Origin: Tulasnella sp. 424
Lineage: Eukaryota > Basidiomycota > Agaricomycetes > Cantharellales > Tulasnellaceae
Assembly: GCA_019633425.1 (NCBI GenBank)
Contig: WSUB01000211.1
Coordinates: forward strand, 5,153-62,766
DNA: 57,614 bases
Direction of reading: 5' to 3'
The position numbers and the translations under genes are program-made. A model generated the notes under the pieces. That model made no database searches and was not told the origin of the DNA. It saw nothing but the letters and a program-made list of their open reading frames with translations. This document shows positions 31,267 to 43,123 of the stretch, in pieces; positions within the stretch are counted from its first letter, which is position 1, and each line of letters starts with the position of its first letter.

Positions 31267-34200
31267 TCAAACTCCGACAAGGTTCTGGAGCTGTGCGAGT
31301 ACGTCCTGTCTCTCCAAGCGCCACTTGGCATTGCTGTTCTTGAGACTGGTCGACACCGTGACCGAATGTGGTACCGAGTTCAGCCGGTTCAGCAAGCGTT
31401 CCTCGGTTCCTATCGCCAGAACAAAGTCGAAAGGTGTTTCATCCGGAGTGTGCGGATGGGGACTCGGGGCGGAGTGGAGCTCCCCGTTCTCCGACCTGGG
31501 TGGTCCCCCTGGCCCCAAAATCAGCTCGACTGCCCTCAGTCGACTTGCACTTTGCGGAAGAACAAGGAAGCTCCGTGTAGCGGGAACAATTCGCAAGCCT
31601 GTAAACCGGCATAGGCCATTTAGCACGCAGAGCCGACCAGACCTAAAATGTATCTCACCAAACTTTTCACCAAGGCTATCCCAGATATGGTTTTGCGCCT
31701 CGGCTGCCTGTCGCCTCGCCCAAGGAAGTTCAGAATCGTCCGGATTGCCAGGCCAGTAGCGCCAACGAATCGAAGCACCCCGCTCTTCGATGAATGAACC
31801 CGGCGTCCGCTCCGTGAACTGTAAGATAACGGTGGTGAGACGATTGACTACCCCAACACTGGAAAACGCCACGTACGTAATTGAGGATCTCAATGCACGG
31901 CTCTTTCCATTGCATGGAGACATTACCGACCAAGCTAACAAACTCAGTCTTCTCGCCTCTGTTAGCTTTTGCTTTGATGTAGCATCCATCCTCAGCCCTG
32001 AAAGAACACATAGGAGTAAGCCTGTGTCAGCTGTCGCCATGAAAATGAACTACTTACACGATCCCGACATAGGGCAATGCATCTGTAACTTTCTCAAGTG
32101 CTCCCGCCACCGGTCGACTGCTGAGCAGGTATATCACGTTGCGGTCGTCTTCGGACAGTTTCTGGAGGACGTCCATGACGTCTTGCGGGACTGAAAGCGA
32201 TAAGTCTCGCGTAGTTTTGGGATCATGTTGAACCAAAGTGTGTTCAATCCCAAGGATAATGAGTCGGTTTTTGGACTTTCGGAATTCTTGAAGATTCTCG
32301 GACTCGTCCGTCAGCGGTGGAAGGACTGGGATCGTATCGAATGGTCGCTGAATGTGCTCGGCGTGAGCACGAAGAGTTCGGGTGAGGAAGGACGTCACGA
32401 AAGCTTGAGCTGTTTGAGAGATGACGTGCTTATGCAGGTCCTGTATGGTGAGCGGGGACGTTTAGGTTACATTTAGATGAAGCACAGCTCAGGCTTACGT
32501 TCCACCGCGACGCCGCTTCTTCATCGCTGATTGTCAAAGCAGCCGCCATGGCATCGGCAGTTTGGCGTGCATCGTATGGGTTGACCGCGAAGCACGATCG
32601 GAAGCCGAGGAACGAGTAGCTGCCGGTGAACTGACGCAGAGCCCGAAACGTCAGGAAGAATCCTCTCCTCATATTCCTTCGCGTACCTCGCTGAGAATAA
32701 GCGGCCTCTTCCTCTCCTCCTGGCACTCGATAAATTCGTGAGTTCGCAGTGCCATACCCTCACGGAGCGAAGTAACCATGAACGCGTCTGCGACGGTTAA
32801 CAGAGCCAAGTACTGGTTAAAGTTGAGCTGTATAAAGTGATATTGGCCTTAATTAGTAACCAATCTAGTTGAGATTGCACTCTTGGAAAAGCACCTCGCT
32901 GGTGTGCAGGAGGACCACGGGCGTATAGGATAAACTTGAGAAACGTGAGTTTATTCTTGAAATCGCGGTTGAAAGCGCGTCTGAAGCCACGCTTTCGTTT
33001 TCTGACGTTGTTGACAAAGCGATTTGGACGAGGACCACCTGGGGTTGCCATAAGGCGTCAGCATACAGCAAATATGAAGAACTTCGACAGACCTTGCCAC
33101 GGAACTCCGGATGCCGATCCAGGAGGGTTTCAAATGCCAATACCTTTTGACGCACGCCCTAAAAAGCCAAGTGTTCAGCCCGTGACCACGACAGCATCCA
33201 GCCCCCCGATTGTCGATTAACCTGTACTTGGTCCAGTTTATCACGTCCTACGATTAGTTTAACTCCAGCGTAGCGCTGCTGAAGATTAATGACCCATTCT
33301 TCAACTTCGGGATCGTTCCTAAGAAGATTCAGCAGACACGTTTCAGCCATTTAGTTTGTTGATCAAAGGAGCAGAAAATTCTCGCCGCTTCCGATTCAAT
33401 GTGGTGAGGTCGATGCCCATGGGTAGTGTTACAACGTCCACGAAGGAAGAATTCTCAAGTTGGATACCTTTTGGGAGCGCTTCAAGACTCAAAATTCGGT
33501 GGACGGTCTGGCGGAAGTGCCGCATATGGTTGTGCGTTTGGAAGGCAATAAGGTCAGCACCCAGCATTCCTCGGAGAAGTTTCTGTCGTGCGGCTAGGCA
33601 TCTGAACTACGTGATTAACAACCGCGTCAGCTTTCACGCTATTTAGGATATTACCAGACGTACGATTTCTGATGAAGGGAAGGTCACGTGAAGGAAGAAT
33701 CCGATGGTAGCGTCGGGGATACGTTCGCGAATCATTTGCGGGAGTAGCATCAGGTGGTAATCATTGACCATGACTTTTCATAGTACGCTTTGTCAGAAAA
33801 GCGCAGTCGACACGCGAGGAGCTCAAAGTGAACGACGTACTGATATCCCCGTCTCGATAGTTCGAGACGATGGCCTCGGCGAACTTGAGATTTACTGCCC
33901 TGTAGTGTTCAAATGACTTGCTATCGTAGAGGTTTAGGCGTGCCTTTGGAGCATCAGGTACTGCATAGTGAAGGGTTGGCCAGAGAACCTAAAGGAGGGA
34001 TTATAGGTTAGCATAGCCTAGCTTGGCTGTGAGCAAGTTGGCCAATGGTGTGAGGCACCTGGTGACAATACACGTCGTAGTGCCCGGTAAACTCGGCATC
34101 GGAAACCCAAACAGGCAGACTTTCGTACAGAGACCGGTATTTCATCTCCAATTCATCGCGTAGCCCTTCGGAAAAGTCGTCAGTCGGGCAATCAACGATC

Positions 34201-34890
34201 CCAACCCAGAGTTTCTTTTGAATGACATTCCCAACCGAGTTGACTGCGTTAAAGAGGCCGATATTTCCATGCGACGAGGGCTCGATCTGCCAAGGAGTGT
34301 AGTGAGGAACCTCCAGGGATCCCAAACGGGGAGTGGGGCGAACGACCGAGCTGGAACGTCGGACACTTGAAGACCTGGAAGCTGCCCTGGTCGGTCTCTT
34401 TTCAGGTCGTCTGCTCGGTCTGCCTTCGCCAGGCGTGGTTGCCCTCCGAATACCGCTTGCCGGCACAACAACGGCCGGTGTTACGTTTAGTGTTGGAAGC
34501 CGGGAGGGGAGCGGCCTAACTCCGTGCTGAGGACCTAATCGAGGCGATGGGAATGCTGAAAAAGGGTTCACTTTATCGTCCAGAGCGGGCGAGGCTATCG
34601 GCGTCGGCGTTATGGCCTAATGACTCGAAAATTGTCGTTAAAAGGTCGCATGGAGAGATGATCGCAAGTAAACCAACCTTTGTCAGTTCGTCTACAATTG
34701 AAAATACGACGCTCGGTCGTTGGGCTGTGGGAGCGTTCGGAGGTCCCGGCGGTACCGTTTTGTTTACAGCCTTGGGTTCCTCAGAGTCCTCCGTGACGGT
34801 CGAGCGGGAATCATCATCGTAGTAGACGGTCCCTAGAGGCAGGAATAGACTGGCAATTACGAAGCGACGGTCCTTGAGGGTCAACGGCAT
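31267..34890 (-). CDS. Trehalose-6-phosphate synthase complex subunit with degenerate phosphatase domain
   Basis: Fourteen exons: 34890-34678, 34616-34059, 33988-33841, 33773-33664, 33606-33386, 33318-33222, 33158-33093, 33038-32895, 32827-32687, 32630-32499, 32440-32058, 31997-31877, 31818-31659, 31598-31267; 941 residues. A GT20 synthase-like domain (about residues 150-640) shows MVNDYHLMLLPQM,GADLIAFQTHN, VKLIVGRDKLDQVQGVRQKV, SLREGMALRTHEFIECQE and LSEFTGSYSF. A trehalose-phosphatase-like domain follows, but the HAD nucleophile motif DxDGTL is LGIEHTL (Gly674, Glu676) and the late DD motif is AIGTEERLL. It is therefore probably phosphatase-dead, like yeast Tps3/Tsl1 regulatory subunits. 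Its role would be in trehalose synthesis during stress. Intron 33385-33319 appears to be GC-AG. The gene is divergent from a TRP14-like gene. Confidence 0.9.
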
Positions 34891-35233
34891 GTTGTGGTGT
34901 GGACTCCAAGATAGGCCTGGTCCTCTAGTTATATAGCAACTAATCCGACCTATTTCAACTCGCGGCTCTAAGTGTTCTTATCTCCACCGCCTAACGGTCT
35001 TCTCAGCTCGTTTAGGCTTGAAGCCGTTCCCTCGTCGACCTCGTGATCCAACCCGATGACGAGTCGCAAGAGCGGCGGGACCGCGCCATTTACAAAGAGT
35101 TTATCGTCGGGGGGCGGCAGCAGTTGCCGGAGGTCGAGTGATCTCTAAAGCCATGACGCGCTTCGAATTTTCCCAACCCCCTGACCGAGCACGCCACTGA
35201 CGTTCTCGGAGCTCCCTCTTGACTCGCACAACC
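34891..35233. promoter_or_regulatory. Bidirectional promoter, trehalose subunit / TRP14-like gene
   Basis: A 343-bp region lies between two start codons pointing away from each other. A CCGTCCCTA... type core cannot be assigned with confidence, and I see no clear TATA box in a suitable position. Shared control of a trehalose subunit and a redox protein would suit a stress-response promoter, but that is inference from position only. Confidence 0.5.
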
Positions 35234-35876
35234 ATGCCTCTCACCACCGCAGAAGACTATCCGCCACCTTCTGGTAGCTTATATGGAGCCGCTTCACCAG
35301 CTCCGTCAAAGACGATCCTCATTTTCTATTCGAGTATCGTAGATGGCAAACTTTGGTGCCCTGTAAGTGGCTGCTTCCGACAGGGGAACCGAGACGTCCT
35401 ACGTCGGCGGCTGTTTAATTTGGCAAGTGAGCTGTCATTTCGGGGCTTACCATGGTGGAACAGGATTGCCGGGCCGTAGATGGTCTAATCAAGTCCACTT
35501 TCGACAATGATGATACCGATTGGCATGGAGTTATCATCTACGTCGGAGATCGAGCGACGTACGTTCCTTGGGTCTTTAAAGATTGAATAAATATCCTTGA
35601 GATACCAACCTATCCCATTGTGCTTCCGGATCCACCATCAGGTGGAGGGACTCCCAGAACAAGTTCAGGAAGGAATGGAAGATTTCTTCGATTCCTACTT
35701 TGGTCAGACTGGATTCCGAGGTGCGATCCCGTTTCAGTTTCATCCTGACAAATCTCCACCCTAAAATTATAACTGACGCCGGTTTGTCGCATAAGGGCAA
35801 GGAAATAAGTCGCCTCGTCGAATCCGCGATCACGGAAAGCAGCCTTAAAACGTTCCTGGCAACTTCTGCCTTGTGA
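35234..35876 (+). CDS. Thioredoxin-like protein of TRP14/TXNDC17 type
   Basis: Exons 35234-35362, 35464-35558, 35642-35720 and 35796-35876 encode 127 residues, close to human TRP14 (123). The active site WCPDC is complete (split by intron 1 after WCP), and the family features IIYVGDRATWRDSQNKFRK and SIPTLVRL follow, including the cis-Pro. TRP14 proteins reduce disulfides or cystine and nitrosothiols in the cytosol but do not replace classical thioredoxin. The start is the ATG at 35234. The gene is divergent from the trehalose subunit gene. Confidence 0.92.
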
Positions 35877-36133
35877 CTTAGTGGTGTAAATTCTTGAAAA
35901 TAATAATTCTATATTTGATCATAAGCCTCCAGTATTGTCGCGGGCGCACCGAACCCTGGTTGACCGCTGAACCCTCGCGGAACGCCATGAACACGGCATA
36001 GATTGTCTATGAAAAACGGGGATATCCATTGAATTCGTCGAATATATTACAACACATCACAGAAGTCATTTCCGGTATCGCAGTCCGCAAACAAATCACA
36101 TCAACGCCGTGCTTCGAATCAGGTATGGGGATC

Positions 36134-37694
36134 TTATTCCTCCTCAGGTTCGGGTTCGGGCACCGGTCCCGTACGATGCTGCAAGGAAATGAGATAGGAT
36201 AATCGTCAGTGGCGATCCCCCTGATTGCGCGTTCGAGACAAAGGGATGACATACAGCCGACGAATCGAAAGGACTTAGGCCAGCCGCAACGCGGCTTGCA
36301 GCGACCAGACTACTCCAATCCTGATTTTCGAGCTTCTTGTATGATGGTTGAGTGGCGTTTAGGGCCTTGGCGGTCAACAGATGTTGTTGAGCCTGCAAAA
36401 CAACAGGGGCACATTTAGTCATCGACGTCAAGGGGTTTGTAGGTCGCAGAAAGTCGCGTACGAGGTCAATAATTGGGAAAGGAGATTCATGTTCTGTGGC
36501 AAGGCGTTGCATATGGTGAACGTCCTTGAGACCACCGTCAATTTGGAAGCCGTTAGAGGAGTCGAAATCGTCGGTCAAGATACGCTTGCTGTATCCAGTG
36601 ATACTGTTCATAACATCGATGGGATGGGGTCGTCAGATCAAGACAACAGGATCGCCCAACAAACGCCAACGTACGGAGGTGCGGGGAAGAGGTCTGTGAC
36701 GAGACGAAGGCTCGTTAGTTCATATACTAAAACGCGGGGGGGCCGAGGTCGCACGCACCACCAAGCAAGTCGTGGAAAGCTTGCGAGCCAACTCCGATCT
36801 TCTCGGCAAAAGTGTGTGTTTCGGCAAGAAGCTCCAAAGCTACGCAAAAAGCATCGAATGAGTGGCCGTCGTATTAGCACGGTCGACCTCCAACTTACAG
36901 CCAAGAATGAACGAGTTGCCGAGCAACTTGAACGCAGCGACCTTTTCTACGTTTCCTCCCAGGTCGATGCACTTCCTAGCAGCGGCGGGTACCATCAAAT
37001 ACGCGATCTTCTTCTTACTTGAGTAGTCGCCAGCCAAGCAAAGGATGAGTTTGCCTTCCTTGGCGACTTGAGCAGCACCAAAGACAGGCGCGGCGACGAA
37101 ACGGGTGTTGTGGTCGGCGGTAAGAATGGAGTCGATTTGGCCAGCAGATGTCGGATATAGAGTGCTGGTCTCCACGATGATACGGATTCGAGGTTTTCCG
37201 ACCTAATGTGAGTTCAAATTTCGGTTAAACAGCCTTTTTGACGCTTTCCCCACAATGGGGTGGGTAGGTTCGTGGTCTTTTTGCCTCACCTTTGTCAACT
37301 CCGCAATCTGCTTCGCAAGAGCTATGCTCGAATCGTCGCAATTGGTAGAAGCGAAAATGATATCTGACGCTTCGACGACTTCGTCAATCGTATCAGCGAC
37401 CTTGAGCGAAATGATTCCTCCGTTGGCGGCCAGCCTCTCTTCCACATCGGAGATCAGCCTTTCGGCCTTGGCTTTGGTGCGATTGTAAATGACAAAGCTA
37501 TGTGCGCCTGCCTTGTGTGATGCTGAGTAAACAGCGAGATTCTTGGCGATAGCCCCACCGATGTTGCCCACACCGATGAAACCGATAGTGTAAGGATGGC
37601 TGGTGGGAGTGCCGGGTTCAGAGAAAGGTATCTGGCCATGACCCAGGGCTCCTGGGGTGAGGTGGCCAGCGCCGTGAGGAGTGTGCGTCGTCAT
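36134..37694 (-). CDS. Beta-hydroxyacid dehydrogenase (3-hydroxyisobutyrate dehydrogenase-like)
   Basis: Exons 37694-37290, 37202-36899, 36839-36759, 36693-36675, 36603-36462, 36392-36255 and 36178-36134 encode 377 residues. The Rossmann motif IGFIGVGNIGGAIAKNLAVY, the substrate-site segment VETSTLYPTSAGQ, and the helix with catalytic Lys in VAAFKLLGNSFILGSLELLA identify the 6-phosphogluconate/3-hydroxyisobutyrate dehydrogenase superfamily. It should oxidise or reduce a small hydroxyacid with NAD(P); the substrate is not predictable. One exon is only 19 nt (36675-36693). The chain ends with an acidic-proline tail (PVPEPEPEEE). The open frame continues about 78 codons upstream of the chosen ATG with Pro/Ser-rich sequence, so a longer N-terminus through a missed upstream exon is possible. 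Confidence 0.88.
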
Positions 37695-38376
37695 GTAGAT
37701 GGGTGGATTTGGAAAAAGATGAGTTGGAGGAGTGGATGAGGATTGGGGGGATTGGATGATGGTGAAAGCTTGATGACTACTTGGTGGGCTTTTTGTAGGC
37801 TGAACTGGCAGTGCTGGTGGGGATGAGAGGGTTGGGAGATTTTCGACAGCCGGTGGTGCCCCAGGAGATGGAGAAATTGCAAACTCGGCGGCAGTCAGTA
37901 TGGGAATCTCCCCAGTGTATGGGTTCACCCGATCGGGCGAAAGTGGTGACGCACTTCACGGCGTCAATCCCTCCAGACCACCTCGGCGATAAGATAAACT
38001 TCAGACCACACACACACACACCAAAGTGAAAGAAAAAGCCGAAAGCCCGAATCGCATATCGCATAATTATTTGGTTGGGAAATGCAGACACAGAAAAACA
38101 TACCTAATATACAGCAAGATGCAGATGCAAGACCGAACCGGGAATTCGAAAGCAGGGAGAAAAGAGACCGAAATATGTTAGGATAGGCATGAGAATGCGT
38201 CTAAAGGGTTATCGCTCGGAGAGAAGAGAAAACGAAGACGAAAAACGGAAAAATTGTTCAGAAGAGGAAAGAAAATCGGCAAGAGAGAGAGAGAGAAAGA
38301 CAAAAGGGACACGAGGAGATGGGAGTGAGAGTCGAAAGGAAAGAAAGAGGGGGGGAGGGGTTTATAATTAGTACCG
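37695..38376. other. Promoter and leader region of the dehydrogenase gene
   Basis: From 38160 to 38360 the plus strand is almost pure purine (GAGA/GAAA runs), that is a long CT-rich tract on the strand of the dehydrogenase gene, a common fungal promoter feature. A short CA repeat (about 38008-38024) is also present. No separate gene is seen. It also includes the 3' flank of the kinase gene. Confidence 0.55.
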
Positions 38377-41300
38377 TCACTTCCACGCCTTTGGACTCGA
38401 ACGAGAAGTGTTCGCCGCGGCTTCAGATTTCTTTTGCCACTGACTGATCAAGCTCGCGACACCTTGGTAAGGTCGTTCAGGCGAAGGGGAAAGCGTGGGC
38501 GGAGTAATCGGACGAGCGGACCCTGCCGTCAAAACAGGAGAGAGTGGTGGTCGACTAGGACTCGGTGCCCTAACCGGCTGCTGCGAGAATTCAAAAGAAG
38601 CAGGCGAAGGCATTCGACGACTAGGCGAGACGGACATTCTTCTTCTCTGAGTTTCAACGGTTGGAGACGTGCGGGGATGTTGCGTTGGAGCAGGGGGAGG
38701 AATATCGAGCGAGGAACGTTTGGTGACCGACGTTGTTCTGACGTGACCCTGCAAGGTAGCAGGCTTGCTAGCGATTGGGGGAGGAGGGCCACCTGGAGAC
38801 TTTGGATTGGCAGCTGCCGCAGCAGCCCTGGCTCCAGCCGCTGCATCCATCGCTTCGTACTTGCTAACCAGATCAACAATAGAGTTGCGGCGGGGATGAC
38901 GGATCTTTCTCGGGGACTCGGGTTGCGCGCCAGAAGTTTTCGTAGGACTTTCGGGTACTTGAGGCTCTGCGGGAGACCTCGGAACCTGCAGGGACGACGG
39001 CGAAGGCGAGAGGAACATGGATTGCGGACGTCTCCGTCCACCACCGGCACCTTCCGCGATGCTACTAGGAGGACTCGATTGCCCGATCGGCGGGAAGCGG
39101 AACTGTGCGCTCTGAGGCGTTTTCGCAGGTTGGAGAGGTTGTGGTGACTCAGCCCGAGGACGAGCTGTAAGCGGACTAGGAGCGGCCGCCTCCGAACTCG
39201 TCACGTCAACCAAATCATGCACGGACTGCTGACGCCGTCCGAACTGATCGAGAGACTTCTTCTTGGGCGAGGCGGGTGGCCTAGTCGAGGAGCCGCCGAC
39301 GTCAACAAGGTCGTACACCGAGCCTTGCTTCCGACCAGTATGACTAGGACGGAACCGGCTTCCTTGCTGTTTTCCAACACTCCCCAACGCATCCTCCGGT
39401 CCTTCATCTCCGCTCGAGTCTGACATGGGCCTGCTCGCACCAGGAAGCGGGACGGAGCTCTTGTCGGGAACAGGCGGACCAGCCTTCCGACTTTGCCCAG
39501 TAGACATCTGCTGCAACTCTCCGTACTGCGAGGCTCGGCGAATGAAGCTCGCACTCAGCTTCCGAGTAAGCCCCGGCGTTGGCGCAGGCGGTGAAGTCGT
39601 CGAGGCGGGCTGAGGAGGAGGAGGACTCGTGACGCTGCCGGTATCTTGCCCCGTCAACCAGTCCTTTGGAGGCGCAGAAGGTTTCCTAGGGCCTAAACCC
39701 CCAACCAGATCCGGTTTCTTAGCAGCAGGTCGCGGAGGCAACGCAGGCTCGATCGGCTTCATCGGAGCAGATTTGCTCGATATGTTCAAGCTCTGCCGTC
39801 GATGCAAGCCAGCACCCAGATGAGGGTCGGCCATCTGGAAAGACGTGAACCCCGACCCCGCTCGAATCGCACTCCTCGATTGCTCCGCATCCTTCATAGC
39901 CGTGCCAGTCGTATGCTGAGACCTCGCACCAGAAGGCAGGATATGTGATCCTGCCCCACCGTAACCCACAACGCTTCCTGGCTTGACAGACGAGGTAGAA
40001 GGTTGAGGCGTAAGGGCAGGTCGATGAAATGCGGAGTTGGTGCCGGGTCCAGAAGGTGATGGTGTCAAGGCCTTTCTCCAATCCGTTGTTGTCGTGCTGA
40101 GGCCTGCAGGAGGCTGCAATGAGGCCGATAGTCCCGGGGCTGGAGATCCACGCTCGTAATCCTCGATGGAGGGGAACCTCTCCTCTGCGGATAACTCCGA
40201 CGAGACAGATCCTGGCGTGCGACTGCCCCGTCCAGGAGACGGCGGAACGAGCATCGGCGAACTCCGACTCGCACCGACGTTGTTGCCTGCGGTGGTTGAA
40301 ATCGGAGGCGTATTGAGTGACTGAATCGCCCCTATAGTCGGTGCCGCTGCCGTTGCCCCACTCCCGAAATTGACCCCCGCCAACCCTTCAAACGCGTCCC
40401 TCTTACCAGAATTGAACGCCCCTGGCCCTGTCCTTGTCGGTACACGCGTACTTGTCGGTGGTATGAGATTCGTCGAATTATTAGAAGCCGAGGTCGCTGA
40501 GGATGCCGCGGCTGCTGTACGTGTAGTAGTAGTAGGGGGATTGTACATATGGAATAACGTCGATACTGATCCGGGAGCCGAAGTACTGAGTCCACCCGCT
40601 GCAGCCGCTGTCGTTGCTGATGAACGAATCGCCTGCATCGGAGCCGCCAGACCTGATGATCCCGCATCACGATCGGAGCCGCCAAAGTCGAAAGAGTCTG
40701 CAAACCCATCAAACGCTCCTAACTCCACCCCGCCTCCTGCTCTCTTCCTATCTCCACCACTCCCTCCTCCTGCCCCAGGGACGGGACCCCTCAGATCCCA
40801 CGCCTCCAGAGCCGCCCGCCCGCCGGAGTCGGCTGAAGCATTGGCAGCGGGGGAGGCGGAGGTGGGGCGGCCACCGGCACCTGAGCGTACACGTAGTTGG
40901 ACGGGATCGTCATCGACCTTGAAGGAGGTGGAGGTCTTCGCGAGTCCAGTTGCGAGAGCTGAGGTGGAGGAGGGAGTTGCGTTGCTTTTCGCAGGACCGA
41001 AGTAGTTCTCTTTGCTTCCGTCGACGTGTTCGAACTGCTGCGCGGTGGGGACGATCCCCTGCTGCCTTCCGCCTGGCTTCGACTCCTGCTGCTGTCCCGA
41101 CTCCAAAGGCTTCCCGCGCTGCCACTGTTGTCCGTACCTGCTGGGCTCTGGACGTACGTGTACGAGCGCATCGGGGGAGCTGGCATTGGGTTGCTGCTCT
41201 TGGACGAGCTGCTGCTGCTGCCTCCTTTGGTTATCGGAATCATGACCGGCGGCTGCTGAACGAAGTAGGTCCCTTTCCGCGAAGGTGGATCCCCCGGTCG

Positions 41301-43123
41301 GCGAGATGACTGGGGCGATGGTGCTTGGACGACCACGACGCATTGGTTGGATGGCGGAAAGTACGTGCTGTCGAGCGGCGGCAGCGGAGGAGCCTGGGGT
41401 ATTGCGATCTGCTGCATTTGCGGGTGACGGCGACTTGGCGTTGGGGTCGGGGACATAGACGTTGTAGGGGTTTGCGCTGGCGTTACTGTTCCCGAAGCCG
41501 GCGTTGACCCGTGACGATTGGAAACCGGTCGGGGCATTGGTATTGAAAGCTTGAGCGGACGGCGGTGGCGCTGGTGAAAACGGAGAGAGGGAAGAAATCG
41601 AAGGAGGTGGTGGTGGATTCTGGTTGTGAGATTATTGGTTGACACTCGAAAGGAAAAAAGAAGGGAGGAGGGTGCAAAATGGGGAAGTGCCAACTTACGT
41701 AGGAGAATTGGGATCGAGTGCCACGGAGGCGGTGAACGGTATCGAGGAGATCGAAGACAGAAGGTCTATCTTTTCCGTATTTTTGAAGCATCGAAACTTT
41801 CCATAATGAAGAGGCGCGGTTAGGCAATTGTCGATCAGGGGCACAAGTGGAACAATTGAACGGAACTTACCGATTAAGTTAATCATGTTTTGCGAATAAA
41901 CAGGGTATGGGGGAATTTTGTAATGCACATTGAGGATGGCTAATGGGCCATGTTCTTCGAATGGAGTGGTGTAATAGCATAGCTTGTATAGGAGGACGCC
42001 GAGGGCCCAGACATCTACAGATAGAGGGGAGAAGCGAGGGAGGCGCAGGTGAGTCGAGACGCGTCTGGGATAAAAAGGAGTAGCGACCCCGAAAGTTGAC
42101 AGCACACGAAAAGGCCTCCCTTGGGTCGGGGCCGCGCGTGGACCGTCAGGGCCGCCACAAAGCCAGAAAGCACTCACCAGACTTTTCGTCTATCGGTAAT
42201 CGGAGGTATGGGTCAACCATCTCCGGTGCTCGGTACTGCAGAGTGGTATGCCTCAGCAGGTCCTGTTCGATAGCTCGAATTTCGGCTGTTGTGGTCGGTG
42301 ATTTGAGAGCTGCGGTGGCTGCCGAGCCGAAATCGCACAGCTTGTACGATTTCTCGCTCGCTTGGAGGATGTTTTCCACTTTGAGGTCGCGGTGGAGCAG
42401 AGCCGGTTTGAGATTGTGCATGCATGCGACTCCTTCGAGGACTTCGACAAAGATGGTGAGGATCTCGGACTCGGTGAGCCGTTCTCGCAGTCGCCGGTTC
42501 ATCATGTCGATGATGCCTCCTCCGGCGCAGTACTCCATGAGGATAAACACCTCATGTGTACCGTTCGAGTGCGGGAAGGATGCTGAATCGATGAGGTTGA
42601 CGATATTGGGGTGACCCCGGAGAACTTTCTGTGGACGGTGGGAGAGAGGAGGAGGGAGGGAGGGAGCAGATCACATCTTAGTGTGAGCGGGGAGAGCTCT
42701 CCAGGGTGGGGAACAAAAACTGCCAAATGCGTACCATCACGTCGACTTCCTTCTGCACCTCTTTGAGCATGATGTCGTCCGAGACTGCTATCCTCTTGAG
42801 AACATGGCTAGTAGTGCCATTGATAGGCGTTGCGGATCGGACGAGATAGACGTGGGCGAAACCACCTGTAAGAGAGAGAGGTAAAAAGACGTAACCAAGG
42901 GCGCGGGAGATGTGGTCGTCAGTCAAAATGCCAACGCAAAAATACAGCCGACGGCCGACGAGGGGACGACACGCTGACCTTGCGAGAGGTATCTCTCCAC
43001 GGTGACGGTGTAGTGCTTGAGGGTTATTGATTGACCAGGCATGAGAGTACCCTGGGATGGCTGCTGAGGAGCCATGTAGACAACATTTGGCTGAGGTGGT
43101 GGCTGCTGGTACATCGAGGCCAT
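38377..43123 (-). CDS. Ser/Thr kinase of the Ark1/Prk1/NAK family, 1403 residues
   Basis: Exons 43123-42979, 42865-42735, 42628-42178, 42014-41871, 41796-41699 and 41619-38377. The kinase domain occupies residues about 40-330: GGFAHVYLV glycine loop, Lys72 in [14 protein letters not shown] (Asp173), DFG (Asp191), [22 protein letters not shown] and [18 protein letters not shown]. This matches the NAK family (Ark1, Prk1, AAK1, GAK), which phosphorylates endocytic adaptors and regulates actin patches and clathrin coats. The remaining about 1070 residues, encoded by one 3.2-kb exon, are low-complexity Pro/Ser/Gln/Ala-rich, with many PxxP motifs (SH3 ligands) and a conserved-looking end ([16 protein letters not shown]). 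The other introns (74-163 nt) are longer than elsewhere in the window. A Q/P-rich N-terminus ([13 protein letters not shown]) precedes the kinase. Confidence 0.92.

Noticed and set aside
31267..34890. Trehalose gene as a pseudogene because of the missing GT donor at 33385
   Set aside because: All other exons are intact, frame is restored by a GC-AG intron and conserved motifs continue to the stop codon.
36134..37694. Delta-1-pyrroline-5-carboxylate reductase as identity of the Rossmann protein
   Set aside because: The GxGxxG start alone suggested it, but the ETSTLYPTSAGQ and AFKLLGN segments belong to the beta-hydroxyacid dehydrogenase family.
38434..39147. Long plus-strand open frame (237 codons) opposite the kinase tail, and similar ones at 40370-41005
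   Set aside because: They are Arg/Ser-rich antisense shadows of a GC-rich low-complexity coding exon; no start context or family similarity.
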